From positions 124,001 through 188,000 of the forward strand of contig NZ_BMTP01000004.1 of assembly GCF_014649735.1 (NCBI RefSeq): 64,000 bases of DNA, given 5' to 3'. The position numbers and the translations under genes were made by a program. This DNA is from Streptomyces lavendofoliae (lineage in GTDB: Bacteria; Actinomycetota; Actinomycetes; Streptomycetales; Streptomycetaceae). Of the stretch, positions 34,330 through 43,784 are shown piece by piece (the stretch's first letter is position 1; every line of letters starts with the position of its first letter). The notes below the pieces were generated by a model. The model did no database searches, was not told the DNA's origin, and worked only from the letters and a program-made list of their open reading frames with translations.

Positions 34330-35253
34330 GTGAGTGCTGCGACGACGCGAAGCCGTACTGCGCGTACCCCCGCCCCCGACCGCCTGTGCGCCGAGGCGGT
34401 GGACCTTGCGCGGGAGGCGGCCGCGGAGGTCGCGGCGCCCGGGGTGGTGGGCGAGCACACCGGTGTCGTCGCCGAGGGCGACCGGGTCGTCACGCACTTC
34501 TTCGAGTGCCGGGAGCCCGGCTACCGGGGGTGGCGCTGGGCCGTGACGGTGACCCGCGCGTCGCGGGCGAAGGCCGTCACGCTCGACGAGACGGTTCTGC
34601 TGCCCGGACCGGACGCCCTCCTCGCGCCGGAGTGGGTGCCGTGGAGCGAGCGGCTGCGCCCGGGTGACCTCGGCCCCGGCGACCTGCTGCCGACCGAGCA
34701 GGACGACCTGCGCCTGGAGCCCGGGTACACCGGCGAGGACGTGCCGCCGCCGAACTCGCCCGTCTCCGAGGAGATGGCCGAGCTCGTCGACGCGGAGGAC
34801 GCCGACCTGGTCGCCCGCACCCCGTCGCGCGGCTCCATCGCGGCCGTCGCGGAGGAGCTGGGCCTGCGCCGGGCGCGCGTGCTCTCCCGGTACGGGCTGC
34901 ACGTCGCGGCCGACCGGTGGGAGGAGAACTTCGGCGCGAAGACCCCGATGGCCCAGGCCGCTCCGGCACCGTGCGTGTCGTGCGGGTTCCTGATGCCGCT
35001 GGGCGGGTCGCTGAAGCAGGCGTTCGGTGTGTGCGCCAACGAGTTCTCGCCGGCGGACGGGCGTGTCGTCTCCCTGACGTACGGCTGCGGCGGCCACTCC
35101 GAGGCGGCCGTCATGCCCAAGCCCCCGCGTCCCGCGCCGCCCGTCCTGGACTCCATGGGCGCCGACGACTTTCCCCTCCGCCCGGCCCGCGACAGCGGTT
35201 CGGTGCCGACGGTCTCCCCGGACGCCGGCTCCGAGGACCTGGGACACGGCTAG
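34330..35253 (+). CDS. DUF3027 domain protein
   Basis: 307 residues from GTG 34330 (GGAG at 34311-34314). DUF3027 is restricted to actinobacteria. A C-terminal pair of cysteine clusters (PCVSCGFLMPLGGSLKQAFGVCANE and YGCGGHSE) suggests a zinc site near residues 215-260. The middle (AVAEELGLRRARVLSRYGLHVAADRW) looks helical. Function not established. Its TAG stop codon falls inside the terminal inverted repeat of a MITE-like element, so the gene may originally have ended elsewhere. Confidence 0.85.
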   Translation: MSAATTRSRTARTPAPDRLCAEAVDLAREAAAEVAAPGVVGEHTGVVAEGDRVVTHFFECREPGYRGWRWAVTVTRASRAKAVTLDETVLLPGPDALLAPEWVPWSERLRPGDLGPGDLLPTEQDDLRLEPGYTGEDVPPPNSPVSEEMAELVDAEDADLVARTPSRGSIAAVAEELGLRRARVLSRYGLHVAADRWEENFGAKTPMAQAAPAPCVSCGFLMPLGGSLKQAFGVCANEFSPADGRVVSLTYGCGGHSEAAVMPKPPRPAPPVLDSMGADDFPLRPARDSGSVPTVSPDAGSEDLGHG

Positions 35254-35413
35254 GGTCTGTCTTTCGGATCATGCCGGGCTCGCGGGGTCTGGCACGCACG
35301 CTCGCCGCGTTGTCGTCGGTCGCCAACGCTCCGCGTTGGCTCCCTCCTCCGCCTTGCGATCGCACGCGCCAGACCCCGCTCCCTGATCCGGCCTGATCCG
35401 AAAGAGACCCTAG
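35250..35413. mobile_element. MITE-like inverted-repeat element, 164 bp
   Basis: Termini are CTAGGGTCT and its complement AGACCCTAG. Imperfect inverted repeats extend about 45 bp inward: CTTTCGGATCATGCCGG on the left versus CTTTCGGATCAGGCCGG read from the right end, both leading to GGGGTCTGGC. The core (about 35295-35365) holds CGATCG and short dyads and no gene. This is the shape of a non-autonomous element or a structured repeat. Confidence 0.7.
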
Positions 35414-35614
35414 GGCTCCCTCCCGGCGCGGCCACCGACGGTGAGCCGCCGGGTGCGGGGCCCCGCCCGCGCGGGCGCCGGTTGCCGTGAGGGGCCGCTC
35501 CGTGGGCGGTGGTACCGGTGGCGGCCGTCGGCGGAGGGCGCGGGCCGCCGACCCGGCCGCACGCGGTACCTTCGGGCCCCGTAGCAAACGCAGGGCGAGA
35601 GAGCGGAGCACGAC

Positions 35615-38600
35615 GTGGGCGTGAGGGCGACGGCGACCGATGGGGCCGACCCGTTCGGGACCGCGCGGCTGCGGCGCGGGGTGCTCGACGCCTGGGGCGC
35701 CGGGCCCGCGCGCTTCCGGGAGGACGCCAACGCCGAGGAGGACCTCGCGCTCGGCGGCTACCGCGACCGGCTGGTGGTGGAGCTGGCCCAGAACGCCGCC
35801 GACGCCGCCGCCCGCGCGGGGGTCCCGGGGCGGCTGCGGCTGACGCTGCACGCCGCCGACGCGGACGGCCCCGCCGTGCTCGCCGCCGCCAACACGGGCG
35901 CGCCCCTGGACGCCACCGGTGTCGAGTCGCTCAGCACCCTGCGGGCGTCCGCGAAGCGGGAGGGCCACGAGGGCGCGGTCGGCCGGTTCGGCGTCGGGTT
36001 CGCCGCCGTGCTGGCCGTCAGTGACGAGCCGGCCGTCGTGGGCCGGCACGGCGGCGTGCGGTGGTCGCTGAGCGAGGCACGCGAGATGGCCGCCGAGGCC
36101 GCGCGGGCCAGCCCCGGCCTGGGCGACGAACTGCGCCGCCGCGACGGCCACGTACCGCTGCTGCGCCTCCCGCTGCCCGCCGAGGGCACCGCCCCCGAGG
36201 GCTACGACACGGTGGTGATCCTGCCGTTGCGGGACGCCGCCGCCGTGGATCTGGCGGAGCGGCTGCTCGCCGGGATCGACGACGCCCTGCTGCTGACCCT
36301 GCCGGGGCTCGCCGACGTGGTCGTGGAGACCCCGAAGGGGACGCGGACCCTCACCCGGCGCGAGCAGGACGGGTACGTCCACATCGACGACACCGAGGGC
36401 GGCACCCGCCGCTGGCGGACCGTCAGCCACCGGGGCGACGTCGAGCCGGAGCTGCTCAAGGACCGCCCCGTCGAGGAGCGGCTGCGACCGCACTGGTCGG
36501 TCACCTGGGCCGTGCCCGTGGACGACGCGGGGGCGCCGGCCCGGCCCCGTACCGCGCCCGTCGTGCACGCCCCGACGCCCACCGACGAGCCGCTCGGCAT
36601 CCCGGCCCTGCTCATCGCGTCGTTCCCGCTGGACACCACCCGCCGCCACCCGGCGCCCGGTCCGCTGACCGACTTCCTGGTCCGGCGCGCCGCCGACGCG
36701 TACGCCGAGCTGCTCGCCGACTGGGCCCCGGTGTCGACGGGCACGATCGACCTGGTGCCGGGCCCCCTCGGCAAGGGCGTCCTCGACGGGGCGGTCCGGG
36801 GCGCCGTACTGGAGCTGCTGCCGCGCGTCGCGTTCCTGCCGCCGGCCGCCCCGCCCGGCGACGACCAGCCGCACGCGCTGCGCCCGTTCGAGGCGGAGGT
36901 CGTCGAGGGAGCCGGCGCCGACACCGGGCGCGTCCTCGCGGAGGTCCTGCCGACGCTGCTGCCCGCCGGCCTGGAACGCCGCACCGAGCTGCGCGCCCTG
37001 GGCGTGGCCCGCCTCTCCCTCGGCGACGCCATCGACCGGCTGGCGGGCACCGAGCGCACGCCCGCGTGGTGGCACCGGCTGTACGACACCCTCGCGGGCG
37101 TCGACCCCGACCGGCTCACGGGCCTGCCCGTGCCGCTCGTCGGCGGCCGTACCGCGACCGGCCCGCGCCATGTGCTGCTGCCGCTGCCGGACACGCCCAC
37201 GGACCTGACCAGGCTGGGCCTGAAGGTCGCCCATCCGGACGCAGCCCATCCTCTCCTGGAGAAGCTGGGCGCCCTGCCCGCCACCCCGCGCGCCGTGCTC
37301 ACCACGCCGCAGGTGCGGGCGGCCGTCGCCGCGTCCCTGGACGCGGGCGAGACCTGGTACGACGGCGTCGGGGAGGAAGCCGCCCCGGACGCCGACGAGC
37401 TGGCCGAGACGGTCCTCGCCCTCGTGCGCGACGCCGGCCTCGAACCCGGTGACGAGCCGTGGCTGGGCGCCCTCGCGCTGCCCGACGAGGAGGGCGAGCT
37501 CGCCCCGGCGGGTGAACTGGTGCTGCCCGGCAGCCCGTTCGCCGCCGTCATGCGCGAGGACGAACTGGCCCTGGTGGACGCCGACCTGGCCGAGCGGTGG
37601 GGCGAGCAGCCGCTCGCCGCGTGCGGCGTGGTCGCGAACTTCGCCCTCGTGCGGGCCACGGACGTCGTCCTGGACCCGGACGAACTGGAGCCCAGGGACG
37701 GGGACTTCGCCGAGCCGGACGACATCGGCCTGCTGGACGCCGTCGACGTGTGGTGCGAGGACGCGCTGGACCGGCTGCCCGAGACGCCGGTGCCCCCGGT
37801 GGCGACCGAGATCGTCGCCGTACGGGACCTGGACCTGGTCGACGACGACGCCTGGCCCGAGGCGCTGTCGCTGCTCGCCCGGCCGCCGCTGCGCGACGCG
37901 CTGACCCAGCCGGTGCGCGTGCTGCTGCCCGACGGCACGACCGAGACCGTCCGCTCGTACACCGCCTGGTGGCTGCGCGACCACCCGGTGCTCGACGGGC
38001 GCCGCCCCGCCGGGCTGCGGGCCGCCGGGGTGGACCCGCTGCTGGCGGGGCTGTACGACTCGGTCGACATCGCGACCGGTTTCCAGGACCCGCAGGTGCT
38101 GCGCGCCCTGGGGGTGCGGACCACCGTCGCCGCGCTGCTGGACGAGCCGGGCGGCGCGGCCGAGCTGCTGGGGCGCCTCGCCGACCCGGAGCGCGAGGTG
38201 ACCGCCGCGCAGCTGCACGGCCTGTACACCGCCCTCGCGGACCTCGACCCGGAGCAGGTCACCCTGCCCGACGAGCTGCGCGCGGTCGTCGACGGCGAGG
38301 TGCGGGTGGTGGACGCGGCCGACGCGCTGGTCGCCGACGCGCCCGACCTGCTGCCGCTGGCCGGGGGCCGCGCGCTGCTGCCGGTGGCCCCGGCGCGGGC
38401 CGCCGAGCTGGCGGAGCTGCTTCAGGTGCGGCGGCTGAGCGAGGACGTCGAGGCGGACGTCACGACGGCCGGCGAGGAGCACGAGGTGCCGGAGTCGGTG
38501 CACGCCCTGCTCGGTCCGGGCACGCCCGGGACGTACGTCGAGCATGAGGAGCTGCGCGCGGGCGGCGTCGAGCTGGACTGGCGCCACGCCCCGGACGGCA

Positions 38601-38743
38601 CGGTCCACGCGGCCACCCTGGAGGGCGTCGCGGCGGGCCTGGCGTGGGCGGCGGGCCAGTGGCCGCGCCGCTTCGAGGTGGCGGCGCTGCTGGAGGATCC
38701 GTCGCGCACGGCGGAACTGGCCCGCGATCGCTGGTTCGACTGA
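35615..38743 (+). CDS. Sacsin-type ATPase (HSP90-like N-terminal domain) protein
   Basis: 1042 residues. The N-terminal 250 residues contain a GHKL ATP site: the N box VVELAQNAADAAARAG near 53, TGAPLD in the second box, and GRFGVGFAAVLAVSD near 123. Beyond it is about 790 residues of Asp/Leu/Val-rich sequence with no other domain that I recognise; it might form repeated alpha/beta units. Proteins of this group lack known function in bacteria. A chaperone or regulatory ATPase role can be inferred from the fold, and some sacsin-like bacterial ATPases occur in defence loci. GTG 35615 with GGAG upstream is the start. A small membrane protein gene follows 28 bp later. Confidence 0.85.
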   Translation: MGVRATATDGADPFGTARLRRGVLDAWGAGPARFREDANAEEDLALGGYRDRLVVELAQNAADAAARAGVPGRLRLTLHAADADGPAVLAAANTGAPLDATGVESLSTLRASAKREGHEGAVGRFGVGFAAVLAVSDEPAVVGRHGGVRWSLSEAREMAAEAARASPGLGDELRRRDGHVPLLRLPLPAEGTAPEGYDTVVILPLRDAAAVDLAERLLAGIDDALLLTLPGLADVVVETPKGTRTLTRREQDGYVHIDDTEGGTRRWRTVSHRGDVEPELLKDRPVEERLRPHWSVTWAVPVDDAGAPARPRTAPVVHAPTPTDEPLGIPALLIASFPLDTTRRHPAPGPLTDFLVRRAADAYAELLADWAPVSTGTIDLVPGPLGKGVLDGAVRGAVLELLPRVAFLPPAAPPGDDQPHALRPFEAEVVEGAGADTGRVLAEVLPTLLPAGLERRTELRALGVARLSLGDAIDRLAGTERTPAWWHRLYDTLAGVDPDRLTGLPVPLVGGRTATGPRHVLLPLPDTPTDLTRLGLKVAHPDAAHPLLEKLGALPATPRAVLTTPQVRAAVAASLDAGETWYDGVGEEAAPDADELAETVLALVRDAGLEPGDEPWLGALALPDEEGELAPAGELVLPGSPFAAVMREDELALVDADLAERWGEQPLAACGVVANFALVRATDVVLDPDELEPRDGDFAEPDDIGLLDAVDVWCEDALDRLPETPVPPVATEIVAVRDLDLVDDDAWPEALSLLARPPLRDALTQPVRVLLPDGTTETVRSYTAWWLRDHPVLDGRRPAGLRAAGVDPLLAGLYDSVDIATGFQDPQVLRALGVRTTVAALLDEPGGAAELLGRLADPEREVTAAQLHGLYTALADLDPEQVTLPDELRAVVDGEVRVVDAADALVADAPDLLPLAGGRALLPVAPARAAELAELLQVRRLSEDVEADVTTAGEEHEVPESVHALLGPGTPGTYVEHEELRAGGVELDWRHAPDGTVHAATLEGVAAGLAWAAGQWPRRFEVAALLEDPSRTAELARDRWFD

Positions 38744-38771
38744 AGCACGGACGACGGGGAGGGGCGGGACG

Positions 38772-39020
38772 ATGTGGGACGGCGCCGAGCTGTGGCTCCG
38801 CAAGGCCGCTGGGCCCTTGCTGCTGGGCCTGTTCGTGATGGCGCTGGCCGTGGCCCGCGAACACTGGTGGCTGCCGCTGCGCGTCCTGGTCCTCCTGGCC
38901 GGGGCGGCCGGGGTGGTGGCGTGCGGCGCCGAGACGTGGAAGCTGATCCGCGGCCGTGAGTCCACCACGACGGCCCTGGACCGCCTGGAGGCGGAAGCCG
39001 GGGCACGCGAAGACCGTTGA
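38772..39020 (+). CDS. Small membrane protein following the sacsin-type ATPase
   Basis: 82 residues with two helices (GPLLLGLFVMALAVA and LRVLVLLAGAAGVVACGAETW) and a charged C-terminal tail. GGGGAGGGG lies before the ATG at 38772. Spacing of 28 bp to the ATPase gene implies one transcript. It could anchor the ATPase at the membrane, but there is no direct evidence. Confidence 0.7.
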   Translation: MWDGAELWLRKAAGPLLLGLFVMALAVAREHWWLPLRVLVLLAGAAGVVACGAETWKLIRGRESTTTALDRLEAEAGAREDR

Positions 39021-39079
39021 CGACGGCGGCCGGTGAGGGGGGCCGTTGATCCGGGTGCGCCGCGGACGGCCGGTCGGTA

Positions 39080-39127
39080 GCGCCCCCGGTCACGGGCGCC
39101 CCCGGTCACGGGCGCCCCCGGTCACGC
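39080..39127. repeat. 16-bp tandem repeat, three copies
   Basis: GCGCCCCCGGTCACGG at 39080-39095 and 39096-39111, and the same with one change at 39112-39127, followed by two degenerate copies that run into the 3' end of the convergent ATPase gene. Confidence 0.8.
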
Positions 39128-39140
39128 GGCGGCCCCCCGG

Positions 39141-41591
39141 TCACGCGGGGAATCGGCGGTCCACCAGCCGCCACGCCGCCTCCACCAGGGCCGCGCCCGC
39201 CGCCGCGATGCCCACGGCCAGCCACGGCATCGTCGTGCCGACCAGCCGCAGCGCGAAGAAGTCCTGGAGCCAGGGCACCACGAGGACCAGCAGGAACGCC
39301 CCGCCCATGGCGGCCACCAGCGCGATCCGCCACCACGTGTAGGGGCGGGCGACGATGGCCAGCACCCAGATCGACACCAGGAACAGCGTGAGCGTGGCCG
39401 CGCTGGTCTCGGCGCTCAGGGCGTCCGGCCCGCTGTAGTGGGAGCGGGCGAGCAGGTACGTCGCGAAGGTCGCCGCCGCCGCGACGAGCCCGCCGGGGAT
39501 CGCGTACCGCATCACCCGGCGTACGAAGTGGGGCTTGGCCCGTTCGGTGTTGGGCGCCAGGGCCAGGAAGAAGGCGGGCGCGCCGATGGTGAGCGTGGAC
39601 AGCAGGGTGAGGTGGCGGGGCAGGAAGGGGTACTCGATGCCGCTGCACACCACCAGGATCGCCAGCAGCACCGAGTAGACCGTCTTGGTGAGGAAGAGCG
39701 TGGCGACCCGGGTGATGTTGCCGATCACGCGGCGGCCTTCGGCGACCACGGCGGGCAGCGTGGAGAAGCTGTTGTTGAGCAGGACGATCTGCGCGACCGC
39801 CTTCGTCGCCTCGGAGCCGGACCCCATGCTGACCCCGATGTCGGCGTCCTTGAGGGCGAGTACGTCGTTGACGCCGTCGCCCGTCATGGCGACCGTGTGC
39901 CCGCCGGACTGGAGCGCCCCGACCATGGTCCGCTTCTGCTGCGGGGTCACCCGCCCGAAGACGGCGCCCTCGTCGAGGGCCTTGGACATCTCGTCCCGTT
40001 CGGCGGGCAGGCGGCGGGCGTCGACGGTGTGCGCGGCGCCGGGCAGGCCCAGCTTGTCGGCGACGGCGCCGACCGAGACGGCGTTGTCGCCGGAGATGAC
40101 CTTGGCGGCGACGTCCTGGTCGGCGAAGTAGGCCAGGGTGTCGGCGGCGTCGGGGCGCAGCCGTTGTTCGAGGACGACGAGCGCGGTGGCGCGGGCGCCG
40201 GCGGTGACGTCGGGGTCGTCCAGCTCGCCGGTGACCCGCGCGAGGAGCAGGACGCGAAGTCCCTGCTGGTTGAGGTCGTCGATGTCATCGAGCACCGGGT
40301 CGTCGTCGGGGAGGAGGACGTCGGGGGCGCCCAGGAGCCAGGTGCTGGTCCGGCCGCCGCCCTCGCTGAAGGCGGCGCCGCTGTACTTGCGGGCCGAGGA
40401 GAACGGGAGCGCCTGGGTGCACCGCCAGTCCTCGTCGTCGGGGTAGGCGTCGATGATCGCCTTCAGGGAGGCGTTCGGCCGGGGGTCGGACTCCCCGAGG
40501 GCGCCGAGGACCGTGCGGACGTAGCCCTCGTCGGAGCCGTTCAGGGTGCGCAGCTCGGTGACGTCCATGCCGCCCTCGGTGAGGGTGCCGGTCTTGTCGA
40601 GGCACACGACGTCGACGCGGGCGAGCCCCTCGATGGCGGGCAGCTCCTGCACGAGGCACTGCTTGCGGCCGAGCCGGACGACGCCGATCGCGAAGGCGAC
40701 GGAGGTGAGGAGGACCAGGCCCTCGGGGATCATCGGCACGATGCCGCCGACGGTCCGGGCGACGGAGTCCTTGAAGGCGGCGTCCTTGACGAAGAGCTGG
40801 CTGATGATGAGCCCGATGGCGGTCGGCACCATCATCCACGTCACGTACTTGAGGATCGTGGAGATGCCGCTGCGCAGTTCGGAGCGGACGAGCGTGAAGC
40901 GGGACGCCTCTTCGGCGAGCTGCGCCGCGTACGCCTCGCGTCCGACCTTGGTGGCGGTGAACGCGCCGCCGCCGGAGACGACGAAGCTGCCGGACATGAC
41001 CTGGTCGCCGCGCTTCTTCACGACGGGGTCGGCCTCGCCGGTGAGCAGCGACTCGTCGACCTCCAGGTTGTCGGCCTCGGCGATCTCGCCGTCGACGACG
41101 ACCTTGTCGCCCGGCCCGAGTTCGATGCAGTCGCCGAGGACGATCTCCGACATGTGGATCTCGGTCGACCGCCCGTCGCGCCGGACGGTGGGCTTGGTCT
41201 CCCCGATGACGGCGAGGGAGTCGAGGGTCCTCTTGGCGCGCAGTTCCTGGATGATGCCGATGCCGGTGTTGGCGACGATGACGAACCCGAAGAGGCTGTC
41301 CTGGATCGGCGCGACGATCAGCATGATCACCCACAGGATGCCGATGATCGCGTTGAAGCGGGTGAAGACGTTGCCCCGGACGATGTCGGTGGTCGAGCGG
41401 GAGCTGCGGACGGGTACGTCGTTGACCTCACCCCGTGCGACCCGCTCGGCCACCTCGGCGGACGTCAGTCCGGCGGACCGGTGCCGGACGGGGGGCCGGC
41501 GCGGGTGGACGGGGTCGAGTTCGGACCCGGCGTCGATGGTGGGCCCGCCGGGTTCGGAGCCGTCGGTGTCGATCTTCGCCCGCTGCGTCAT
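39141..41591 (-). CDS. Cation-translocating P-type ATPase (CtpE-like)
   Basis: 816 residues from ATG 41591. The actuator motif is LLTGEADP, the phosphorylated aspartate is in CLDKTGTLTEGG, the hinge motif is TGDGVNDVLALKDADIG, and the fourth membrane helix carries VPMIPEGLVLLT. There is no N-terminal metal-binding domain and no CPC motif, so it is not a heavy-metal pump. The PEGL helix and overall layout resemble CtpE of mycobacteria, a Ca2+-uptake P-type ATPase. Substrate by homology is probably Ca2+ or Mg2+. A longer start at 41627 adds a hydrophilic stretch without an SD and is rejected. Confidence 0.88.
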   Translation of the reverse strand: MTQRAKIDTDGSEPGGPTIDAGSELDPVHPRRPPVRHRSAGLTSAEVAERVARGEVNDVPVRSSRSTTDIVRGNVFTRFNAIIGILWVIMLIVAPIQDSLFGFVIVANTGIGIIQELRAKRTLDSLAVIGETKPTVRRDGRSTEIHMSEIVLGDCIELGPGDKVVVDGEIAEADNLEVDESLLTGEADPVVKKRGDQVMSGSFVVSGGGAFTATKVGREAYAAQLAEEASRFTLVRSELRSGISTILKYVTWMMVPTAIGLIISQLFVKDAAFKDSVARTVGGIVPMIPEGLVLLTSVAFAIGVVRLGRKQCLVQELPAIEGLARVDVVCLDKTGTLTEGGMDVTELRTLNGSDEGYVRTVLGALGESDPRPNASLKAIIDAYPDDEDWRCTQALPFSSARKYSGAAFSEGGGRTSTWLLGAPDVLLPDDDPVLDDIDDLNQQGLRVLLLARVTGELDDPDVTAGARATALVVLEQRLRPDAADTLAYFADQDVAAKVISGDNAVSVGAVADKLGLPGAAHTVDARRLPAERDEMSKALDEGAVFGRVTPQQKRTMVGALQSGGHTVAMTGDGVNDVLALKDADIGVSMGSGSEATKAVAQIVLLNNSFSTLPAVVAEGRRVIGNITRVATLFLTKTVYSVLLAILVVCSGIEYPFLPRHLTLLSTLTIGAPAFFLALAPNTERAKPHFVRRVMRYAIPGGLVAAAATFATYLLARSHYSGPDALSAETSAATLTLFLVSIWVLAIVARPYTWWRIALVAAMGGAFLLVLVVPWLQDFFALRLVGTTMPWLAVGIAAAGAALVEAAWRLVDRRFPA

Positions 41592-41684
41592 GACTCCGAC
41601 GGTACGACCGTCCCCGCGCCCGCACATCGCGAGCGGCGGCAGGATCCGCCCCCGGTACGACGGGAATCGTCCCGTGGTCGTACG

Positions 41685-41966
41685 TCAGGTGGTGCCGGCG
41701 GGGGCGTCGCCGTGCGGCGGGCGGGCCGCCGCCCGCTTGAGGGCCGCGTCGCGCCGGCGGACGTACCAGATGCCGATCAGGCCGAGTCCGCCGCCGGCGA
41801 GGCAGGTCCACACCCACCAGGTGAGGTCGCGGTCGGCGAACCAGGCGTAGAAGGGGACCTGCGCCAGGAAGAGGACGAACCAGATGACCGTGCCGCCGGT
41901 GATGGTGGCGACGACGGGCCCCTCCAGGGGCTCGGGTGCCTCGTGCTTGGGGGTCCACTTCGCCAT
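41685..41966 (-). CDS. DUF2530 family membrane protein
   Basis: 93 residues. MAKWTPKHEAPEPLEGPVVA is followed by two transmembrane helices (TVIWFVLFLAQVPFYAWF and WWVWTCLAGGGLGLIGIWYV) and a basic tail, the DUF2530 pattern of actinobacteria. ATG 41966 is chosen; upstream in-frame sequence is unlike protein. Function unknown. Confidence 0.85.
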   Translation of the reverse strand: MAKWTPKHEAPEPLEGPVVATITGGTVIWFVLFLAQVPFYAWFADRDLTWWVWTCLAGGGLGLIGIWYVRRRDAALKRAAARPPHGDAPAGTT

Positions 41967-42222
41967 GCGCCCAGTGTAGGCGGGGTCACCCGGCCGGCCC
42001 GGGGCCGTGCCCGGGGCCGGCCGGCCGGCCCCGGCGCGGACGACGTGGTCGGCGGCGGCGCTGCCGGATCGCGTGGGCGGCAGGGGGTCTACGCGCGGAG
42101 ATACCGATCTTCGAATCATGCGTTCATACTGAAACGGCTTGTGTCTGACCGGTTTCTTTAGTGTGAATGACCAAAAAGGACCGGTCGTGATCCCACCCCG
42201 CCCCCGCACCCTGAGGTTTCGC

Positions 42223-43680
42223 ATGCCCTCCTCGGCCACCACGCCGACGGACGCCGGCGACCGGCCGCCGTCCCTCCAGCAGCCGGTCAACGGCCGTCTG
42301 GACAGCTTCTTCAAGATCTCCGAGCGTGGCTCCACGGTCGCCCGCGAGGTACGCGGCGGCTTCGCGACCTTCTTCGCGATGGCCTACATCATCGTGCTGA
42401 ACCCGATCATCCTGGGCAGCGCCAAGGACATGTACGGGCACCAGCTCGACGGTGGCCAGCTGGTCACCGCCACCGTGCTGACCGCCGCGTTCTCGACGCT
42501 GCTGATGGGCGTCATCGGCAACGTGCCGATCGCCCTGGCGGCCGGCCTCGGCGTCAACACGGTCGTCGCCCTCCAGCTCGCGCCGCGCATGTCGTGGCCG
42601 GACGCCATGGGCATGGTCGTGCTGGCCGGCATCGTGGTGATGCTCCTGGTGGCGACGGGCCTGCGCGAGCGGGTGATGAACGCCGTGCCCACCGGGCTGC
42701 GCAAGGGCATCGCCATCGGCATCGGCCTGTTCATCATGCTGATCGGCCTCGTCGACTCCGGCTTCGTGTCCCGCATCCCGGACGCCGCCCACACCACCGT
42801 CCCGCTCCAGCTGGGCGCCGGTGGGCACCTCACCGGCTGGCCGGTCCTGGTCTTCGCGCTGGGCGCGCTGCTCACGCTGGCGTTGATCATCCGCAAGGTG
42901 CCGGGCGCCATCCTCATCTCGATCGTCGTCATGACGATCGTCGCGATGGTCGTCAACGCGGTCGCGACGATCCCCTCCTGGGGCCTGACCACGCCCGAGT
43001 GGCCCGGCAACCCGGTCGCGTCCCCCGACTTCGGGCTCGTCGGCGACGTCAGCCTGTTCGGCGGCTTCGAGAAGGTCGGCCTGCTGACCGGCTGCCTGTT
43101 CGTCTTCACCGTGCTGCTGTCCTGCTTCTTCGACGCGATGGGCACGATCCTGGGCGTCGGCGACGAGGCCAAGCTGATGGACAGGGAGGGCAACTTCCCC
43201 GGCATCAACAAGGTGCTTTTGGTGGACGGCCTGGCCGTCGCCTCCGGCGGTGCCACCTCCTCCTCGGCCACCACCTGTTTCGTGGAGTCCACGGCGGGCG
43301 TCGGCGAGGGCGCGCGCACGGGCCTCGCGTCCGTCGTCACGGGCGCGCTGTTCTCGGTGGCGCTGTTCCTCACGCCGCTCGCCACGATGGTCCCCTCGCA
43401 GGCGGCCACCCCGGCGCTGCTGGCGGTCGGGTTCCTGATCCTAGCCGGGTCGGTGAAGGACATCGACTGGAGCGACTTCACGATCGCGGTGCCGGCGTTC
43501 CTCGCGATGGTGATGATGCCGTTCACGTACTCGATCACCAACGGCATCGGCATCGGCTTCATCGCCTTCAGCGTGCTGCGCCTGGCGGCCGGGCGTGGTC
43601 GCGAGGTCCCGGTGGCGATGTACGTCGTCTCGGCGGTCTTCGCCTTCTACTACGCCATGCCGGCGCTCGGCCTGACGTAA
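42223..43680 (+). CDS. NCS2-family purine/xanthine permease
   Basis: 485 residues with a hydrophobic pattern for 12-14 helices. AzgA-type motifs are present: ISERGSTVAREVRGGFATFFAMAYIIVLNP at the start, AAGLGVNTVVALQLAP near 115 and SCFFDAMGTILGVGDEAKLMD near 310, with a later SSATTCFVESTAGVGEGARTGL. This subgroup imports adenine, guanine or hypoxanthine by proton symport. GAGG sits 7 bp ahead of ATG 42223. The divergent gene encodes a DUF2530 protein; no operon partner is visible. Confidence 0.93.
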   Translation: MPSSATTPTDAGDRPPSLQQPVNGRLDSFFKISERGSTVAREVRGGFATFFAMAYIIVLNPIILGSAKDMYGHQLDGGQLVTATVLTAAFSTLLMGVIGNVPIALAAGLGVNTVVALQLAPRMSWPDAMGMVVLAGIVVMLLVATGLRERVMNAVPTGLRKGIAIGIGLFIMLIGLVDSGFVSRIPDAAHTTVPLQLGAGGHLTGWPVLVFALGALLTLALIIRKVPGAILISIVVMTIVAMVVNAVATIPSWGLTTPEWPGNPVASPDFGLVGDVSLFGGFEKVGLLTGCLFVFTVLLSCFFDAMGTILGVGDEAKLMDREGNFPGINKVLLVDGLAVASGGATSSSATTCFVESTAGVGEGARTGLASVVTGALFSVALFLTPLATMVPSQAATPALLAVGFLILAGSVKDIDWSDFTIAVPAFLAMVMMPFTYSITNGIGIGFIAFSVLRLAAGRGREVPVAMYVVSAVFAFYYAMPALGLT

Positions 43681-43716
43681 GCGCTCCCGCCCCCGTACAA
43701 GCCCTCGCCTCCCGGT

Positions 43717-43749
43717 CGGCCCGGCCCGTGTCCCCCACGGTCCGGGCCG
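43717..43749. terminator. Bidirectional terminator
   Basis: Stem CGGCCCGG (43717-43724) with CCGGGCCG (43742-43749), extended by CCGTG/CACGG around a TCCCC loop after one mismatch. Lies between the permease and the convergent small regulator gene. Confidence 0.75.
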
Positions 43750-43784
43750 CCGTGTTTCCACGGCGGCGGCGCCCGGCCGGGGCG

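Noticed and set aside
35111..39109. Open frame of over 1300 codons antisense to the sacsin-type ATPase gene
   Set aside because: Composition is Arg/Gly/Gln-rich and no motif is visible; the plus-strand frame has the GHKL ATPase motifs.
39438..42161. Long open frame on the plus strand opposite the P-type ATPase and its neighbour
   Set aside because: Gly/Asp/Val-rich translation without domains; it is the antisense shadow of GC-biased codons in the real minus-strand gene.
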